From DASRHG01 sp035650655 (GTDB lineage Bacteria; Desulfobacterota; Binatia; DP-6): DNA of 22,783 nucleotides. Within the stretch, counting starts at the first letter, position 1; each line of letters opens with the position of its first letter. The notes below the pieces were generated by a model. The model saw only the letters and a program-made list of their open reading frames with translations. It was not told the origin of the DNA and made no database searches. The translations under genes and the position numbers were made by a program. The stretch is taken from positions 1-22,783 of the forward strand of contig DASRHG010000125.1 in assembly GCA_035650655.1 (NCBI GenBank), in the 5' to 3' direction. Positions 1-8,822 of the stretch are shown in pieces.

Positions 1-230
1 CCGCACGTCGGGAAGTAGCCGCAGCCGGGGAGGACGCGCGCCGGCCCGGGCCGCTCGACCGCCGCGACGCGGGCGCGTGCGTACCCGCGCCGGCGCTCGA
101 CGACCTCGGCGACGACGCGGTCCCCGGGGGCCGCATACGACACGAACACGACCTCGCCCGCGTGCCGGGCGAGCGCGTCGAACCCGTAGGTCAGGCGCTC
201 GACGTCGAGGACGAGGCGCTCAGTCAACAC
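1..230 (-). CDS. TrmA/RlmD-family 23S rRNA uracil-C5 methyltransferase, N-terminal part (partial)
   Basis: Only the first 76 or so codons are in the window; the gene runs off the left edge. The visible part is a TRAM domain: an ERLVLDVERLTYGFDALAR start, then GEVVFVSYAAPGDRVVAEVV and RRRGYARARV. It leads into a Cys-rich stretch (PGCGYFPTCG) matching the start of the 4Fe-4S CxxxxxCGxC motif of RlmD/RlmCD enzymes. These enzymes use SAM to make 5-methyluridine in 23S rRNA. The catalytic domain is not visible, so RlmD cannot be told from RlmC/TrmA relatives. The start is GTG at 230 or TTG at 227. Both overlap the end of the upstream lipoprotein gene by 8-11 nt, so the gene closes the minus-strand operon that begins at 3170. 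The ribosome binding site is weak, which fits translational coupling. Confidence 0.8.
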   Translation of the reverse strand, partial: MLTERLVLDVERLTYGFDALARHAGEVVFVSYAAPGDRVVAEVVERRRGYARARVAAVERPGPARVLPGCGYFPTC

Positions 231-777
231 CGGGCTCGCCGAGCAGCTGGAGCATCTCCTCGGCGGCGAAGAGGTTCGCCGCGAGCCGGCGCATCAAGTC
301 CCGCTCGACGACGCCGCGCGAGGGGATCTCGACCCGGTGCGGGACCACCTGCCCGAGGCCCTGCCCGAGGATCGGCCCCACGCCGCCCTGCTGCCCGACG
401 ATCGTGCTGCGGATGCGGAGCCGCGTGTCCTCGCCCGCGGGCGTCACGAGGACGTAGTACGCGACGCGGACGTCGGTGATGCCGGTGATGCCCTCCTTGT
501 GCAGCTCCGAGAGGTCGCCGATGTCGCCCAGGCGGTGCGTCCGGTCGTCGGTCTCGTACCGCGCGAGCCCGGTCGCGATGACGCCGCTCGTGCGGTCCTG
601 GGTGGCGATCTCGAACCCCTCGGCGTCGAGCGCCGCGACGACGGCCGGCCACACGCGATCCGCGGGCGCGTGGAGCACGCGCTGGTGCTCGCCGCGGACG
701 TGCTCGGTCGGGTCGAGCTCGGGCTTCTTGGCGCAGGCGGCCGCCGCGAGCGCGAGGACGACGAGCGCCCGCCGCAC
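220..777 (-). CDS. Small predicted outer-envelope lipoprotein of unknown function
   Basis: A 185-residue protein with a short basic N-terminus, a hydrophobic stretch and a lipobox ending at Cys15 (LAAAAC), so it is probably acylated and held at the outer membrane. The mature part contains HAPADRVWPAVVAALDAEGFEI and a DRTSGVIATG turn. That layout resembles BamC/NlpB-like helix-grip domains, but I cannot assign the family. The start is GTG at 777. An AAGGA ribosome binding site lies about 7 nt upstream, and the gene begins 3 nt after the stop of the M48 protease gene. The tight spacing suggests co-translation with the protease. A role as substrate adaptor or partner of the protease is inference only. 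Confidence 0.8.
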   Translation of the reverse strand: MRRALVVLALAAAACAKKPELDPTEHVRGEHQRVLHAPADRVWPAVVAALDAEGFEIATQDRTSGVIATGLARYETDDRTHRLGDIGDLSELHKEGITGITDVRVAYYVLVTPAGEDTRLRIRSTIVGQQGGVGPILGQGLGQVVPHRVEIPSRGVVERDLMRRLAANLFAAEEMLQLLGEPGVD

Positions 778-780
778 GCG

Positions 781-1602
781 TCAGTCCTTCGCGAACATCA
801 GCTTCACCTGCGAGAAGGTGGAGCTGGTCGCGGTGACGATGGGCGCGTCCGCCCGGTGCGGGAGCGTCGCGGCGAGGCGCTCGGCGTCCGCCATCCGGTC
901 CTCCGAGAGCGGATGGCTCGACACGAACCGCTCGACGACCGAGGGGAGGCTCCGCTGCTGCTCCGAGAGCTTGCGGAAGACGGCCGCCATCGCGGTCGGG
1001 TCGTAGCCCGCGTCGTTCATGAGGGCGAGGCCGAGCCGGTCGGCTTCCGACTCCTTCCCGCGGCTGTACTTGAGCAGCCCGAGCACGTAGGCGAGCTTCG
1101 TCCCTTCCCAGGCGATGGGCGGGATCGGGACCGGGATCACCGACACGGCGGCGATCAGCGCGAACTCGGTCAGGTTCTGCGTCGTCAGCATCTCGGTCGC
1201 GTGCCGGGCGGCGACGTGCCCCATCTCGTGCCCGACGACGGCCGCGAGCTCGTCCTCCGTCTCGCAGAGCTCGATGATGCCCGTGTTGATGTAGACGGGC
1301 CCGCCGGGCAGCGCGAAGGCGTTCACCTCGGAGTCGTCGACGACGTGGAAGCTGTAGGGGAAGAGCTTGAAGGCCGGCTCCCTGCTCGATTCCTGGAGCC
1401 GCGCGCCGACGCGGTTCACGAGCTGGGTGAGCGCGGAGAGCCGGAGGAGGACGACCTCCTGGTCCACCTCCTTCGAGATCGCCTGACCGAGCTTGATGTC
1501 CCCGTCGACGGAGTAGAAGTTCGGGTGGAACCTGTGCACGCCGGCGCATCCCGTCGCCGCCGCGGCGAGGAGGCCGAGGAACGCCCGCGCGCGCCGCCGC
1601 AC
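781..1602 (-). CDS. M48-family zinc metalloprotease lipoprotein (BepA/LoiP-like)
   Basis: A 273-residue lipoprotein with a lipobox Cys at position 19 (ATGC). The M48 zinc motif HEMGH is at 125-129. The third ligand is expected at E184 in the KESEAD segment, followed by DRLGLALM. A conserved NAFALPGG segment sits at about 94-101, and the C-terminal SSHPLSEDR motif at about 228-236 is typical of periplasmic M48 proteases such as BepA, LoiP and YcaL. These act in outer-membrane protein quality control. There is no TPR domain, so it is closer to the short LoiP type than to BepA. The start is GTG at 1602, with GGGAGG 6 nt upstream and only 2 nt after the previous stop. It lies in an operon with the propeller gene and the lipoprotein gene. 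Confidence 0.92.
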   Translation of the reverse strand: MRRRARAFLGLLAAAATGCAGVHRFHPNFYSVDGDIKLGQAISKEVDQEVVLLRLSALTQLVNRVGARLQESSREPAFKLFPYSFHVVDDSEVNAFALPGGPVYINTGIIELCETEDELAAVVGHEMGHVAARHATEMLTTQNLTEFALIAAVSVIPVPIPPIAWEGTKLAYVLGLLKYSRGKESEADRLGLALMNDAGYDPTAMAAVFRKLSEQQRSLPSVVERFVSSHPLSEDRMADAERLAATLPHRADAPIVTATSSTFSQVKLMFAKD

Positions 1603-1604
1603 GC

Positions 1605-3170
1605 CTAGCCTCCCGCCCGCGACGTCCCGGGCTGCCCGATCCGCCCGAGGGAGCGGACCGCGCTCGGGTCGACGGCGAGCCGCGGCCCGACCGCGAGCAC
1701 GAGCTCGAGCCGTCCGCCGGCGAGCTCGCCGGACAGGCTGTCGCCCGTGACGAGGACGACGGTCGCCTTCTCGCCGCTCTCGGCGAACTCGACGCGGTCG
1801 ATCTGCCGGGCCTCGGTGTCGACGGGCCGGCCCCCCACCTTGAGATGGAGCGGGCCGAACGAATCACGCACGACGACGCTGTCCCCGTTCCGCATGACGG
1901 CGCGGAAGCGGCCGTCGTTCGGCAGGGCGTCGCCGCTCGCGCGGAAGGAGAGCTCCGCGATCCGCTCGATGGCGACCGTCTCGGTGCGCGGCCCGGCGGC
2001 GAGGTGGATCTCGGGCGTCTCGAGGAAGCCCGTCAGCGTGTCGCCGTTCGCGAGCACGATGCGCGTGAGCCCCTTGTCGCTCGCGCCGACGACGACCGTC
2101 GCGACCGCGGCGCGCGGGAGGTCGACGGCGCCGTACGCCGCGCGCACGCGGAGCTGCGGCTCCTTCACGAGCCCGCGGAGCGTGTCGCCGCCCCGGAGCT
2201 TCACGGTGTCGACGTCGGCGCCGCCGCGGACCTGCTGGGCGAGGCGCAGGCGGCCGGTGCCGACGATGTCGGGGGGGAGCGCGAGGGTCCAGATCTCCCA
2301 CCCGGTCTGCCCCCGATGCTGGAACGCGAGCGTCCGGCCGTCTGGCGCCCAGGCCGGGTGCGTCGCCGGCGCGGGGGCGGTGGAGAGCTCGATCGGCGCC
2401 GTCCCGTCCGCGTTCGCCACCCAGAGCGTCGACTCGGTCGTGCGCCCGCGGGCCGGCCAGCGCGAGAACGCGATCTTCGTCCCGTCGGGCGACCACGCGG
2501 GCCGGGCCTCGTTGTCCGGCGAGACGACGATCGGCGTCGTGCGGCCGTCGCGCACGTCGATCGTGTAGATGTCGAAGTTCCCGCCCGCGTCGGTGACGTA
2601 CGCGATCAGCTCGCCGCTCGGACTCCACGCCGGGAAGATCTCGTTCGCGGGCGTCGTCGTGAGGCGGCGCCGGCGGCTCCCGTCCGAGTACATCGTCCAG
2701 AGGTCGAAGCTGCCCCCTTCCTTCGGGAAGGCCGCGTACGCGATCTGGCGGGCGTCGGGCGCCCAGGCGGGCTGGTCCTCGGTGCCCGGGTCGTCGGTGA
2801 GCGGGACGGCATTCTGGCCGTCCGGGTCCGCGAGCCAGATGTCCCGCGAGCCGTTCACCTCGGAAACGTAGAGGATCTTCCGCCCGTCGGGGGAGAGGAC
2901 GGCGTGGTACTCGTCCTTCGTGCCCTTCGTGAGGCGGTGCTCGTCGCCGCCGTTCGCTGCGACGCTGTAGAGATTCCGCGTCGCGCCCGCGTGCTGCTTC
3001 TCGTCCTTTCGGCGCGAGTGGAAGACGATCCGCCGCCCGTCGGGCGACCACGACGGCATGGCGCTCGAGCCGCCGGTCGTGACGATCGGACGTGCGGCGC
3101 CCTCGTCCGTCGCCGCGACGGCGAGCGGGGCGACGAGCGTCAGGCACGCGAAGAGCGCCACGGCGCGCAT
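1605..3170 (-). CDS. Secreted TolB-like PD40 beta-propeller protein with four C-terminal GD repeats
   Basis: 521 residues. The ATG at 3170 is preferred over an earlier in-frame start because a clear signal peptide (MRAVALFACLTLVAPLAVAA) begins there. Six PD40/WD40-like blades of the form W-S-P-D-G-x-x-I-x-F recur at about residues 41, 92, 136, 182, 226 and 274, so the N-terminal half is a TolB-type six-bladed propeller. Residues about 319-511 hold four degenerate repeats of 43-45 residues. Each has a V-x-L-x-x-G-D-(T/S)-L-x-G core followed by a short strand pair and a V-x-x-I/V ending. I do not recognise this second domain by name. The gene leads an operon with an M48 protease and a lipoprotein, which suggests an envelope role; a TolB-like protein-interaction function is inference. 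Confidence 0.88.
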   Translation of the reverse strand: MRAVALFACLTLVAPLAVAATDEGAARPIVTTGGSSAMPSWSPDGRRIVFHSRRKDEKQHAGATRNLYSVAANGGDEHRLTKGTKDEYHAVLSPDGRKILYVSEVNGSRDIWLADPDGQNAVPLTDDPGTEDQPAWAPDARQIAYAAFPKEGGSFDLWTMYSDGSRRRRLTTTPANEIFPAWSPSGELIAYVTDAGGNFDIYTIDVRDGRTTPIVVSPDNEARPAWSPDGTKIAFSRWPARGRTTESTLWVANADGTAPIELSTAPAPATHPAWAPDGRTLAFQHRGQTGWEIWTLALPPDIVGTGRLRLAQQVRGGADVDTVKLRGGDTLRGLVKEPQLRVRAAYGAVDLPRAAVATVVVGASDKGLTRIVLANGDTLTGFLETPEIHLAAGPRTETVAIERIAELSFRASGDALPNDGRFRAVMRNGDSVVVRDSFGPLHLKVGGRPVDTEARQIDRVEFAESGEKATVVLVTGDSLSGELAGGRLELVLAVGPRLAVDPSAVRSLGRIGQPGTSRAGG

Positions 3171-3227
3171 CACGGGCACGCTTACCGGAGCCGTCGCCGT
3201 TTGCAAAGGGCGGCCGGTGGGGATGGA

Positions 3228-3257
3228 CGTCCGCAAATGTGCTAAGAGGCGCGGACG
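3228..3257 (+). repeat. Inverted repeat just upstream of the GNAT-like gene
   Basis: CGTCCGC (3228-3234) and GCGGACG (3251-3257) are perfect 7-nt complements separated by 16 nt. They end 3 nt before the ATG at 3261. The spacer contains the only purine-rich candidate ribosome binding site (AAGAGG), so a hairpin here could limit initiation. In DNA this GC-rich, a 7-nt repeat can also occur by chance. Confidence 0.3.
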
Positions 3258-3260
3258 ACG

Positions 3261-3698
3261 ATGGCAGCGAGGCGGCTTCTCGAGTCGGGCGTGCGGATCC
3301 GTCGCGGGCGCCGGCGAGATCTGCCCGCCGTCGAGCGCGTGCTCGGCCGTGCGCCCGCCACCGGCTTCGGCCGGGTCTACCGCCGCGTCCTTCGGGACCT
3401 CGGCACGGACGTCTACGTCGCCGAGGACGCGGGCGGGGCGATCGTGGGGCTCGTCGCCGTCGTCTACGCCCGCTCGCTCGTCCGGGGCGGCGCGTCCGCG
3501 CTGCTCGACGGCGCGCGCGCGGCCGCGCGGCCCGTCCTCGACGGGCTGGTCGCGTTCGCCGAGGAGCGCGCGCGGCGGCGCGGGTGCCGGCGGCTCGAGG
3601 CGTTCGTCGGCGACGACGCGGAGCTGCGCGCGGCGCTCGTCGGGCGCGGCTGGCGCACGGGAGAGCTGCTCGCGACGGACCTCGCCGAGACCGCGTGA
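3261..3698 (+). CDS. GNAT-like N-acetyltransferase, translationally coupled to glutamate dehydrogenase
   Basis: 145 residues with a GNAT layout. An initial VRIRRGRRRDLPAVERVL strand-helix is followed by a DVYVAEDAGGAIVGLVAVVY hairpin (beta2-beta4), a helix, and a late LEAFVGDDAELRAALVGRGW segment typical of the GNAT C-terminus. The usual acetyl-CoA loop (R/Q-x-x-G-x-G/A) is not clearly present. The region before the LDGLVAFAEERARRRGC helix reads ARAAARPVLDG instead, so cofactor binding is uncertain. The stop overlaps the glutamate dehydrogenase ATG by one base (TGATG at 3696-3700), which implies coupled translation. Its target is unknown; regulation of the adjacent enzyme is inference from position. 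Confidence 0.72.
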   Translation: MAARRLLESGVRIRRGRRRDLPAVERVLGRAPATGFGRVYRRVLRDLGTDVYVAEDAGGAIVGLVAVVYARSLVRGGASALLDGARAAARPVLDGLVAFAEERARRRGCRRLEAFVGDDAELRAALVGRGWRTGELLATDLAETA

Positions 3699-6600
3699 TG
3701 GCGAGGGCGATGCGGACGCAGGAAGGCGGCCGGGCGGTGGCGGGCGACCGGCTCCGGGCGCTCCTCGCGCGGCGCGCGGGCGGTGCCGCGGCGGCCGAGC
3801 TCGAGGCGTTCACCCGGCTCTTCCTGGCCCGCGGCGGCGGCTACATCGACGAGCTCGCGGAGGAGGACGCCGCCGCGCTCGTCGCGTCCGCGTTCCGCTT
3901 CTACGCGGGGCCGGGGCCCGATCTGCGCGTCCGCGCGATCACCCCGACGTACGCGACCGAGGGCTGGGACGCGCCGGTGAGCGTCCTCGAGACGTGCATG
4001 CCGGACCGGCCCTTCGTCGTCGACACGATCCGCGAGCGCCTCCACGCCAAGGGCGTCGCGATCCGCGCGCTGCTCCATCCCATCCTGAGCGCGCGGCGCG
4101 ACCAGACGGGGCGGCTCGAGCGCCTCGTCGCGCCCGACGGGGACGGGCGCGAGTCGTTCGTGCACGTCGCCATCCCGCGCGTGAAGGACGCGGCGGTGCT
4201 CGCCCGCATCGCGGAGAGCGTCCGCGCGGGACTCGAGGACGTGCGGCTCGTGACGGACGACTTCCCGGCGATGGTCGCCCGGGCGGCGGCGATCGCCGCG
4301 GAGCTCGACGGTGCCGGGCGGACGCTCCCCGCCGTCGCGGCCGCCGAGGCGACCGCGGTCGCCGAGTTCCTCCGCTGGCTCGTGGACGGCGGCTTCGTCT
4401 TCCTCGGCTACCGCGAGTACGACGTCGAGCTCGAGGGCGAGGGCGGCGTCGCCGTGCGCCCCGGGTCCGGCCTCGGGATCCTCCGCCGCGAGACCCGCTC
4501 GACGTACGCCGAGCGCATCCCGCTCGCGGAGCTCACGCCCGCGGCGCGGGCGCGGCTCGCGAGCCCGCGGATCCTGACCGTGCGGAAGACGCACGCGGAG
4601 TCGCCCGTCCACCGGCGCGCGCGGATGGACGACGTCGCGGTGAAGGCGTTCGATGCGCACGGCGTCCTCGTCGGCGTGCGGCGGTTCGTCGGGCTCTTCA
4701 CCTCGAAGGCGTACGCGGAGGAGGCGGCCGAGATCCCGATCCTCCGGCGCGTGCTGCGGCAGATCCTCACCGCCGAGCACGTCGTGCCGGGGAGCCACGA
4801 CCACAAGGAGATCGTCGCGATCTTCAACGCGCTGCCGAAGGCGACCCTCCTCGCGAGCGCGACCGAGGACGTGCGGGCGACGATCGACACCATCGTCGCG
4901 GCGGGGCGGAGCGACGACGTCGTCGTGTCCGTGCGCCCGCTCAGCGACGACGAGTCCGTCGCCGTCCTCGTCGTCATGCCGGCCGACCGGTTCTCGAGCG
5001 AGGCGCGGGAGCGGATCGAAGCGGCGGTCGCCTCGGCGCTCGACGGCGCGGTCCTGGACGCCCACGTGACGCTCGGCGCCGACGAGCGCGCGCTCCTGCA
5101 CTTCGTCGTTGCGGCGCCGCGGGCGCCGGGGCCGGTGACCGCGGGGCTCGAGCGGGCGATCGCGCGCATCGTCCGGCGCTGGGAGGAGAGCCTCCGCGAC
5201 GCGCTCGTCGAGCGCATGGGAGAGGAGGCGGGGACGCGCGTCGCCGCGCTCTACGCGGACGCCTTTCCCGACGACTACAAGGCCGCCGTCCCGCCCCACC
5301 GTGCCGCGGCCGACACGACGATGCTCGAGCTCGTCGCGGACGGGGGCACGCCGCGCGTGACGCTCCGCAACGACGAGCGGGCGCCGGCGACGAGCGCGCT
5401 CCACCTCTACGTCGCCGGGGAGCCGCTCGTCCTCTCCGAGTTCATGCCCGTGCTCGAGAACCTCGGGCTCCGCGCGCTCGCGGAGAACCAGGTCGTCGTG
5501 ACGCCTGCCGAGCGCCCGCGGCTCTTCGTGCAGACCTTCCTCGTCCAGGACGCACGGGGCCGGCGCCTCGACCCGCCCGCGGTGGGCGCGCGCCTCGCCG
5601 ACGCCCTCCTCGCGATCGCCGCCGGCCGCGCCGAGAACGACGCGCTCAACCGGCTCGTGCTCGAGGCGGGGCTCGACTGGCGGTCGGTCGACTGCCTGCG
5701 GGCGTACGCCGGCTACGCGTGCCAGGCGGGCTTCGCGGCCCGGGGCGCGATCGTCGGCGCGCTCGCCGCCCATCCGGCGACGGCGCGGCTCCTCTTCGCG
5801 TGGTTCCGCGCCCGCTTCGAGCCGGGTGCGGCGGGGCCCGACCCGGACGCCGCCCGGCAGGAGTTCCTCGCGAGCCTCGACGCCGTCACGTCGCTCCGCG
5901 AGGACACGCTCCTCCGCGCGCTCGGCGACGTCGTCCAGGCGACGGTCCGCACGAGCTTCTTCGCGCGCGCCGCCGACGTCGACCGGATCGCCTTCAAGAT
6001 CCGCTCCGCGGACCTGAGCCAGCTCCCGAAGCCGCATCCCCTGTACGAGATCTGGGTCCACAGTCCGATCATGGAGGGGATCCACCTCCGCGGCGGGAAG
6101 GTCGCGCGCGGCGGCATCCGCGCGAGCGACCGGCCCGAGGACTTCCGGACGGAGATCCTGGGTCTCATGAAGACCCAGACCGTCAAGAACGCGTTGATCG
6201 TCCCGACGGGCGCGAAGGGCGGCTTCGTGCTGAAGGGCCGGGCGGGAGCGGTGAAGGTCGTCGACGCCTACGCGACGCTCATTCGCGGGCTCCTCGATCT
6301 CACCGACAACGTCGTCGGCGGCCGCGTCGTCCACCCGCGCGGCCTCGTCGTCCACGACGAGGAGGACCCGTACCTCGTCGTCGCGGCCGACAAGGGGACC
6401 GCGACCTTCTCGGACGTCGCGAACGGGATCGCGGCCGAGTACGGCTTCTGGCTCGGGGACGCGTTCGCGTCGGGCGGCTCGCACGGCTACGACCACAAGG
6501 CCCTCGGCATCACCGCGCGCGGGGCGTGGGAGTGCGTGCGGACGCACTGCCGCGACCTCGGGATCGACGCCGACACGGCGCCGCTGACGGTCGCCGGCAT

Positions 6601-8452
6601 CGGCGACCCGAGCGGCGACGTGTTCGGCAACGGCATGCTCCGCTCGCCGCACCTCCTCCTCCGCGCGGCGTTCAACCACGAGCACATCTTCCTCGACCCG
6701 ACGCCCGACCCGGCCCGGAGCTTCGCCGAGCGCCGGCGTCTCTTCGAGGCCGCGAAGGGCTGGGACGCGTACGATCCGGCCGCGCTCTCGCCGGGCGGCG
6801 CCGTGCTCGAGCGGGCGGCGAAGCGCGTGACGCTCTCGCGCGAGGCGGCCGCGATGCTCGGCGTGACCGAGCCCGCGCCGAGCGGCGAGCGCATCGTGCA
6901 GGCGATCCTCCGCCTCGACGTCGACCTCCTCTTCTTCGGTGGCATCGGCACGTACGTGAAGGCGGCCGCCGAGACCCACGCGGACGTCCGGGACGCGGTG
7001 AACGACCCGGTGCGCGTCGACGCCGCGACGCTCCGCGCGCGGATGGTCGTCGAGGGCGCGAACCTCGGCTTCACGCAGCGCGCGCGCATCGAGTACGCGC
7101 TCGCCGGCGGCCGGATCGACACGGACGCGGTCGACAACTCGGCCGGCGTCGACCTGTCGGACCACGAGGTGAACCTGAAGGTGGCCCTGCAGCCGATCGT
7201 CGAGGCGGGCGACCTCGCGCCCGACGCCCGCAACGCGCTCCTCGAGCGCGTCACGGACGAGGTTGCCGCGCACGTGCTCGCCCACAACCGCGCGCAGAGC
7301 CGCCTCCTGACGCTCGACCAGCAGCGGAGCCGCTCGCGGCTCGACGACTTCCGGGAGCTCGTCGTCGAGCTCGAGCGGACGGCCGGGCTCGATCGCGTCC
7401 TCGAGGCGCTGCCGGACCGCGACGCCCTCCGCGCCCGCCGCGCGACCTTCCTCGGGCTCACGCGGCCCGAGCTGGCGGTGGTGATGGCGTATGCGAAGCT
7501 CCACCTCCAGCAGGCGCTCGTCGGCGGCCCGCTCGTCGACGAGCCGCTGGTCGCGCCGTTCCTCTTCGGCTACTTCCCCGATGCGATCGCGGAGCGTTTC
7601 CCGCAGGCGGTGCGGACGCACGTGCTCCGGCGGGAGATCGTCGCGACCGAGCTCGCGAACGCGGTCGTCGATGCCCTCGGCGCGACGTTCGTCCACCGCG
7701 TCCAGCGCGACACCGGCGCAACCCTCGGCGAGGCGATGCGCGCGTGGGCGATCGGGTGGACGATCGTCGGCGGCTCCGGCCTCCTCGCCGCGATCCGCGA
7801 GAGCGCGTCGACGGCCGAGGTCGAGACGGCGTGCACCCTCGTCCTCGAGCGCACCGCGGAGCGCGTGACGAAGTGGATCCTCGCGAACGCCGACGCGGCG
7901 CGCTCGGCGACGGACGTCGCGGCGGAGCTCGGCGCGGCCGTCGACGGCGTCCGCGGCCGGCTGGCGGAGTGGCTGACGGGCGCCGAGGCCGAGGCGTTCC
8001 ATCGCCTGCGCTCGGAGCTCGAGATCGCGGGCCTGCCGAAGACGCTCGCGCACGACCTCGCGACCGCGGACTGGTCGGCGGGGCTCCTCGACGTCGTGAC
8101 GGTCGCCGGAAACGCCGGTGTCGAGCCGGCGGCCGCCGGGACGCGCTACTACGGCCTCGGGCAGCGGCTCGACTTCGCGTGGCTCTGGGCGCGCCTCGCC
8201 GAGACGGGGGCGGAGGACCGCTGGCAGCGCCGCGCGGCCGAGGGCCTGGTGGAGGACCTCATGCGCGCGCGCCGCCGCCTCGCCCGTGCGGAGCTCGGGG
8301 GCGCGAGCGTGCCGCCGCGCGCGCTCGCCGCGGTCGACGACCTCTTGCGCGACCTCCGCGCCGCACCGCGCCCGAGCCTCGCGGCGCTCCAGGTCGTCGT
8401 GCGGGAGATCGGACGGCTCGCCGAGGCGACGGGCGAGCGGAAGGGGGGATGA
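3698..8452 (+). CDS. gdhB: NAD-specific glutamate dehydrogenase, large (180 kDa) type
   Basis: 1584 residues, close to the roughly 1600-residue norm for the Bac_GDH family. It converts glutamate to 2-oxoglutarate and ammonium with NAD and serves in glutamate catabolism. The N-terminal third holds the regulatory ACT-like regions (for example FVVDTIRERLHAKGVAIRAL near residue 110). Catalytic-domain landmarks are GGIRASDRPEDFRTEILGLM, then VPTGAKGGFVLKG (about 835-847), DLTDNVVGG, and SGGSHGYDHKALGITARGAW. The nucleotide-binding fold follows with VAGIGDPSGDVFGNG (from about 965), then DLLFFGGIGTYVKA and VVEGANLGFTQRARIE (about 1117). All expected motifs are present with no frameshift. The start at 3698 is coupled to the upstream gene. 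An alternative ATG at 3710 has a nearer GAGG ribosome site and would remove four residues. Confidence 0.96.
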   Translation: MARAMRTQEGGRAVAGDRLRALLARRAGGAAAAELEAFTRLFLARGGGYIDELAEEDAAALVASAFRFYAGPGPDLRVRAITPTYATEGWDAPVSVLETCMPDRPFVVDTIRERLHAKGVAIRALLHPILSARRDQTGRLERLVAPDGDGRESFVHVAIPRVKDAAVLARIAESVRAGLEDVRLVTDDFPAMVARAAAIAAELDGAGRTLPAVAAAEATAVAEFLRWLVDGGFVFLGYREYDVELEGEGGVAVRPGSGLGILRRETRSTYAERIPLAELTPAARARLASPRILTVRKTHAESPVHRRARMDDVAVKAFDAHGVLVGVRRFVGLFTSKAYAEEAAEIPILRRVLRQILTAEHVVPGSHDHKEIVAIFNALPKATLLASATEDVRATIDTIVAAGRSDDVVVSVRPLSDDESVAVLVVMPADRFSSEARERIEAAVASALDGAVLDAHVTLGADERALLHFVVAAPRAPGPVTAGLERAIARIVRRWEESLRDALVERMGEEAGTRVAALYADAFPDDYKAAVPPHRAAADTTMLELVADGGTPRVTLRNDERAPATSALHLYVAGEPLVLSEFMPVLENLGLRALAENQVVVTPAERPRLFVQTFLVQDARGRRLDPPAVGARLADALLAIAAGRAENDALNRLVLEAGLDWRSVDCLRAYAGYACQAGFAARGAIVGALAAHPATARLLFAWFRARFEPGAAGPDPDAARQEFLASLDAVTSLREDTLLRALGDVVQATVRTSFFARAADVDRIAFKIRSADLSQLPKPHPLYEIWVHSPIMEGIHLRGGKVARGGIRASDRPEDFRTEILGLMKTQTVKNALIVPTGAKGGFVLKGRAGAVKVVDAYATLIRGLLDLTDNVVGGRVVHPRGLVVHDEEDPYLVVAADKGTATFSDVANGIAAEYGFWLGDAFASGGSHGYDHKALGITARGAWECVRTHCRDLGIDADTAPLTVAGIGDPSGDVFGNGMLRSPHLLLRAAFNHEHIFLDPTPDPARSFAERRRLFEAAKGWDAYDPAALSPGGAVLERAAKRVTLSREAAAMLGVTEPAPSGERIVQAILRLDVDLLFFGGIGTYVKAAAETHADVRDAVNDPVRVDAATLRARMVVEGANLGFTQRARIEYALAGGRIDTDAVDNSAGVDLSDHEVNLKVALQPIVEAGDLAPDARNALLERVTDEVAAHVLAHNRAQSRLLTLDQQRSRSRLDDFRELVVELERTAGLDRVLEALPDRDALRARRATFLGLTRPELAVVMAYAKLHLQQALVGGPLVDEPLVAPFLFGYFPDAIAERFPQAVRTHVLRREIVATELANAVVDALGATFVHRVQRDTGATLGEAMRAWAIGWTIVGGSGLLAAIRESASTAEVETACTLVLERTAERVTKWILANADAARSATDVAAELGAAVDGVRGRLAEWLTGAEAEAFHRLRSELEIAGLPKTLAHDLATADWSAGLLDVVTVAGNAGVEPAAAGTRYYGLGQRLDFAWLWARLAETGAEDRWQRRAAEGLVEDLMRARRRLARAELGGASVPPRALAAVDDLLRDLRAAPRPSLAALQVVVREIGRLAEATGERKGG

Positions 8453-8754
8453 TGGCGGGTGTGGCGCGCTTCCTGCTCGCGTTGCTGCTCGGCTTCATGC
8501 TCGGCGCCGGCACGGCGCTCTGGGCCATGCAGTCGGGAGCCGCGGACTTCATCATCGCGCGGACCCACGCGGTGCAGGACCTCCAGCATCGCCTCGCGGA
8601 CGTCGAGCAGCAGCGCGATCAGCTCCGCCGCCAGCTCGACGACGTCGTCGGGCGCGCGGGACGGATGGAGGCGTCGTTCACGGAGCTCGAGCGCCGCTTC
8701 CGCGACCTCCAGGAGCAGCTCGAGCAGGCGCGGAAGCCCGGGACGAGCGAGTGA
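8452..8754 (+). CDS. Small membrane-anchored coiled-coil protein
   Basis: 100 residues. One N-terminal membrane helix (about 6-26, ARFLLALLLGFMLGAGTALW) is followed by a charged helical region (about 38-93). That region is rich in Q, R, E and L with heptad-like spacing (LQHRLADVEQQRDQLRRQLDD), so it is a predicted coiled coil. No family is recognised. The second ATG of an ATGATG pair (8449/8452) is chosen because AAGGGGGG ends right before the first one and gives better spacing to the second. The 5' end overlaps or abuts the glutamate dehydrogenase stop (8450-8452), so the two are probably translated together. A purely structural or scaffold role is possible but unsupported. Confidence 0.75.
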   Translation: MAGVARFLLALLLGFMLGAGTALWAMQSGAADFIIARTHAVQDLQHRLADVEQQRDQLRRQLDDVVGRAGRMEASFTELERRFRDLQEQLEQARKPGTSE

Positions 8755-8822
8755 CTGGCGGCCCGGGACTGCGTCTCGGGTCGGGAGCGAGCGTGCGGCA
8801 GGGGTCCGCTCGGCCGTCGTTG

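Noticed and set aside
337..1608. Plus-strand frame across the lipoprotein and M48 genes
   Set aside because: No recognisable domain, biased composition, and it spans two convincing minus-strand genes with lipoboxes and HEMGH.
3464..8053. Very long open frame antisense to the glutamate dehydrogenase gene
   Set aside because: Its translation is a low-complexity Arg/Ala/Glu/Asp/Val mix with no family motif. Such frames arise opposite real genes in DNA this GC-rich, and the plus strand has an intact, motif-rich enzyme.
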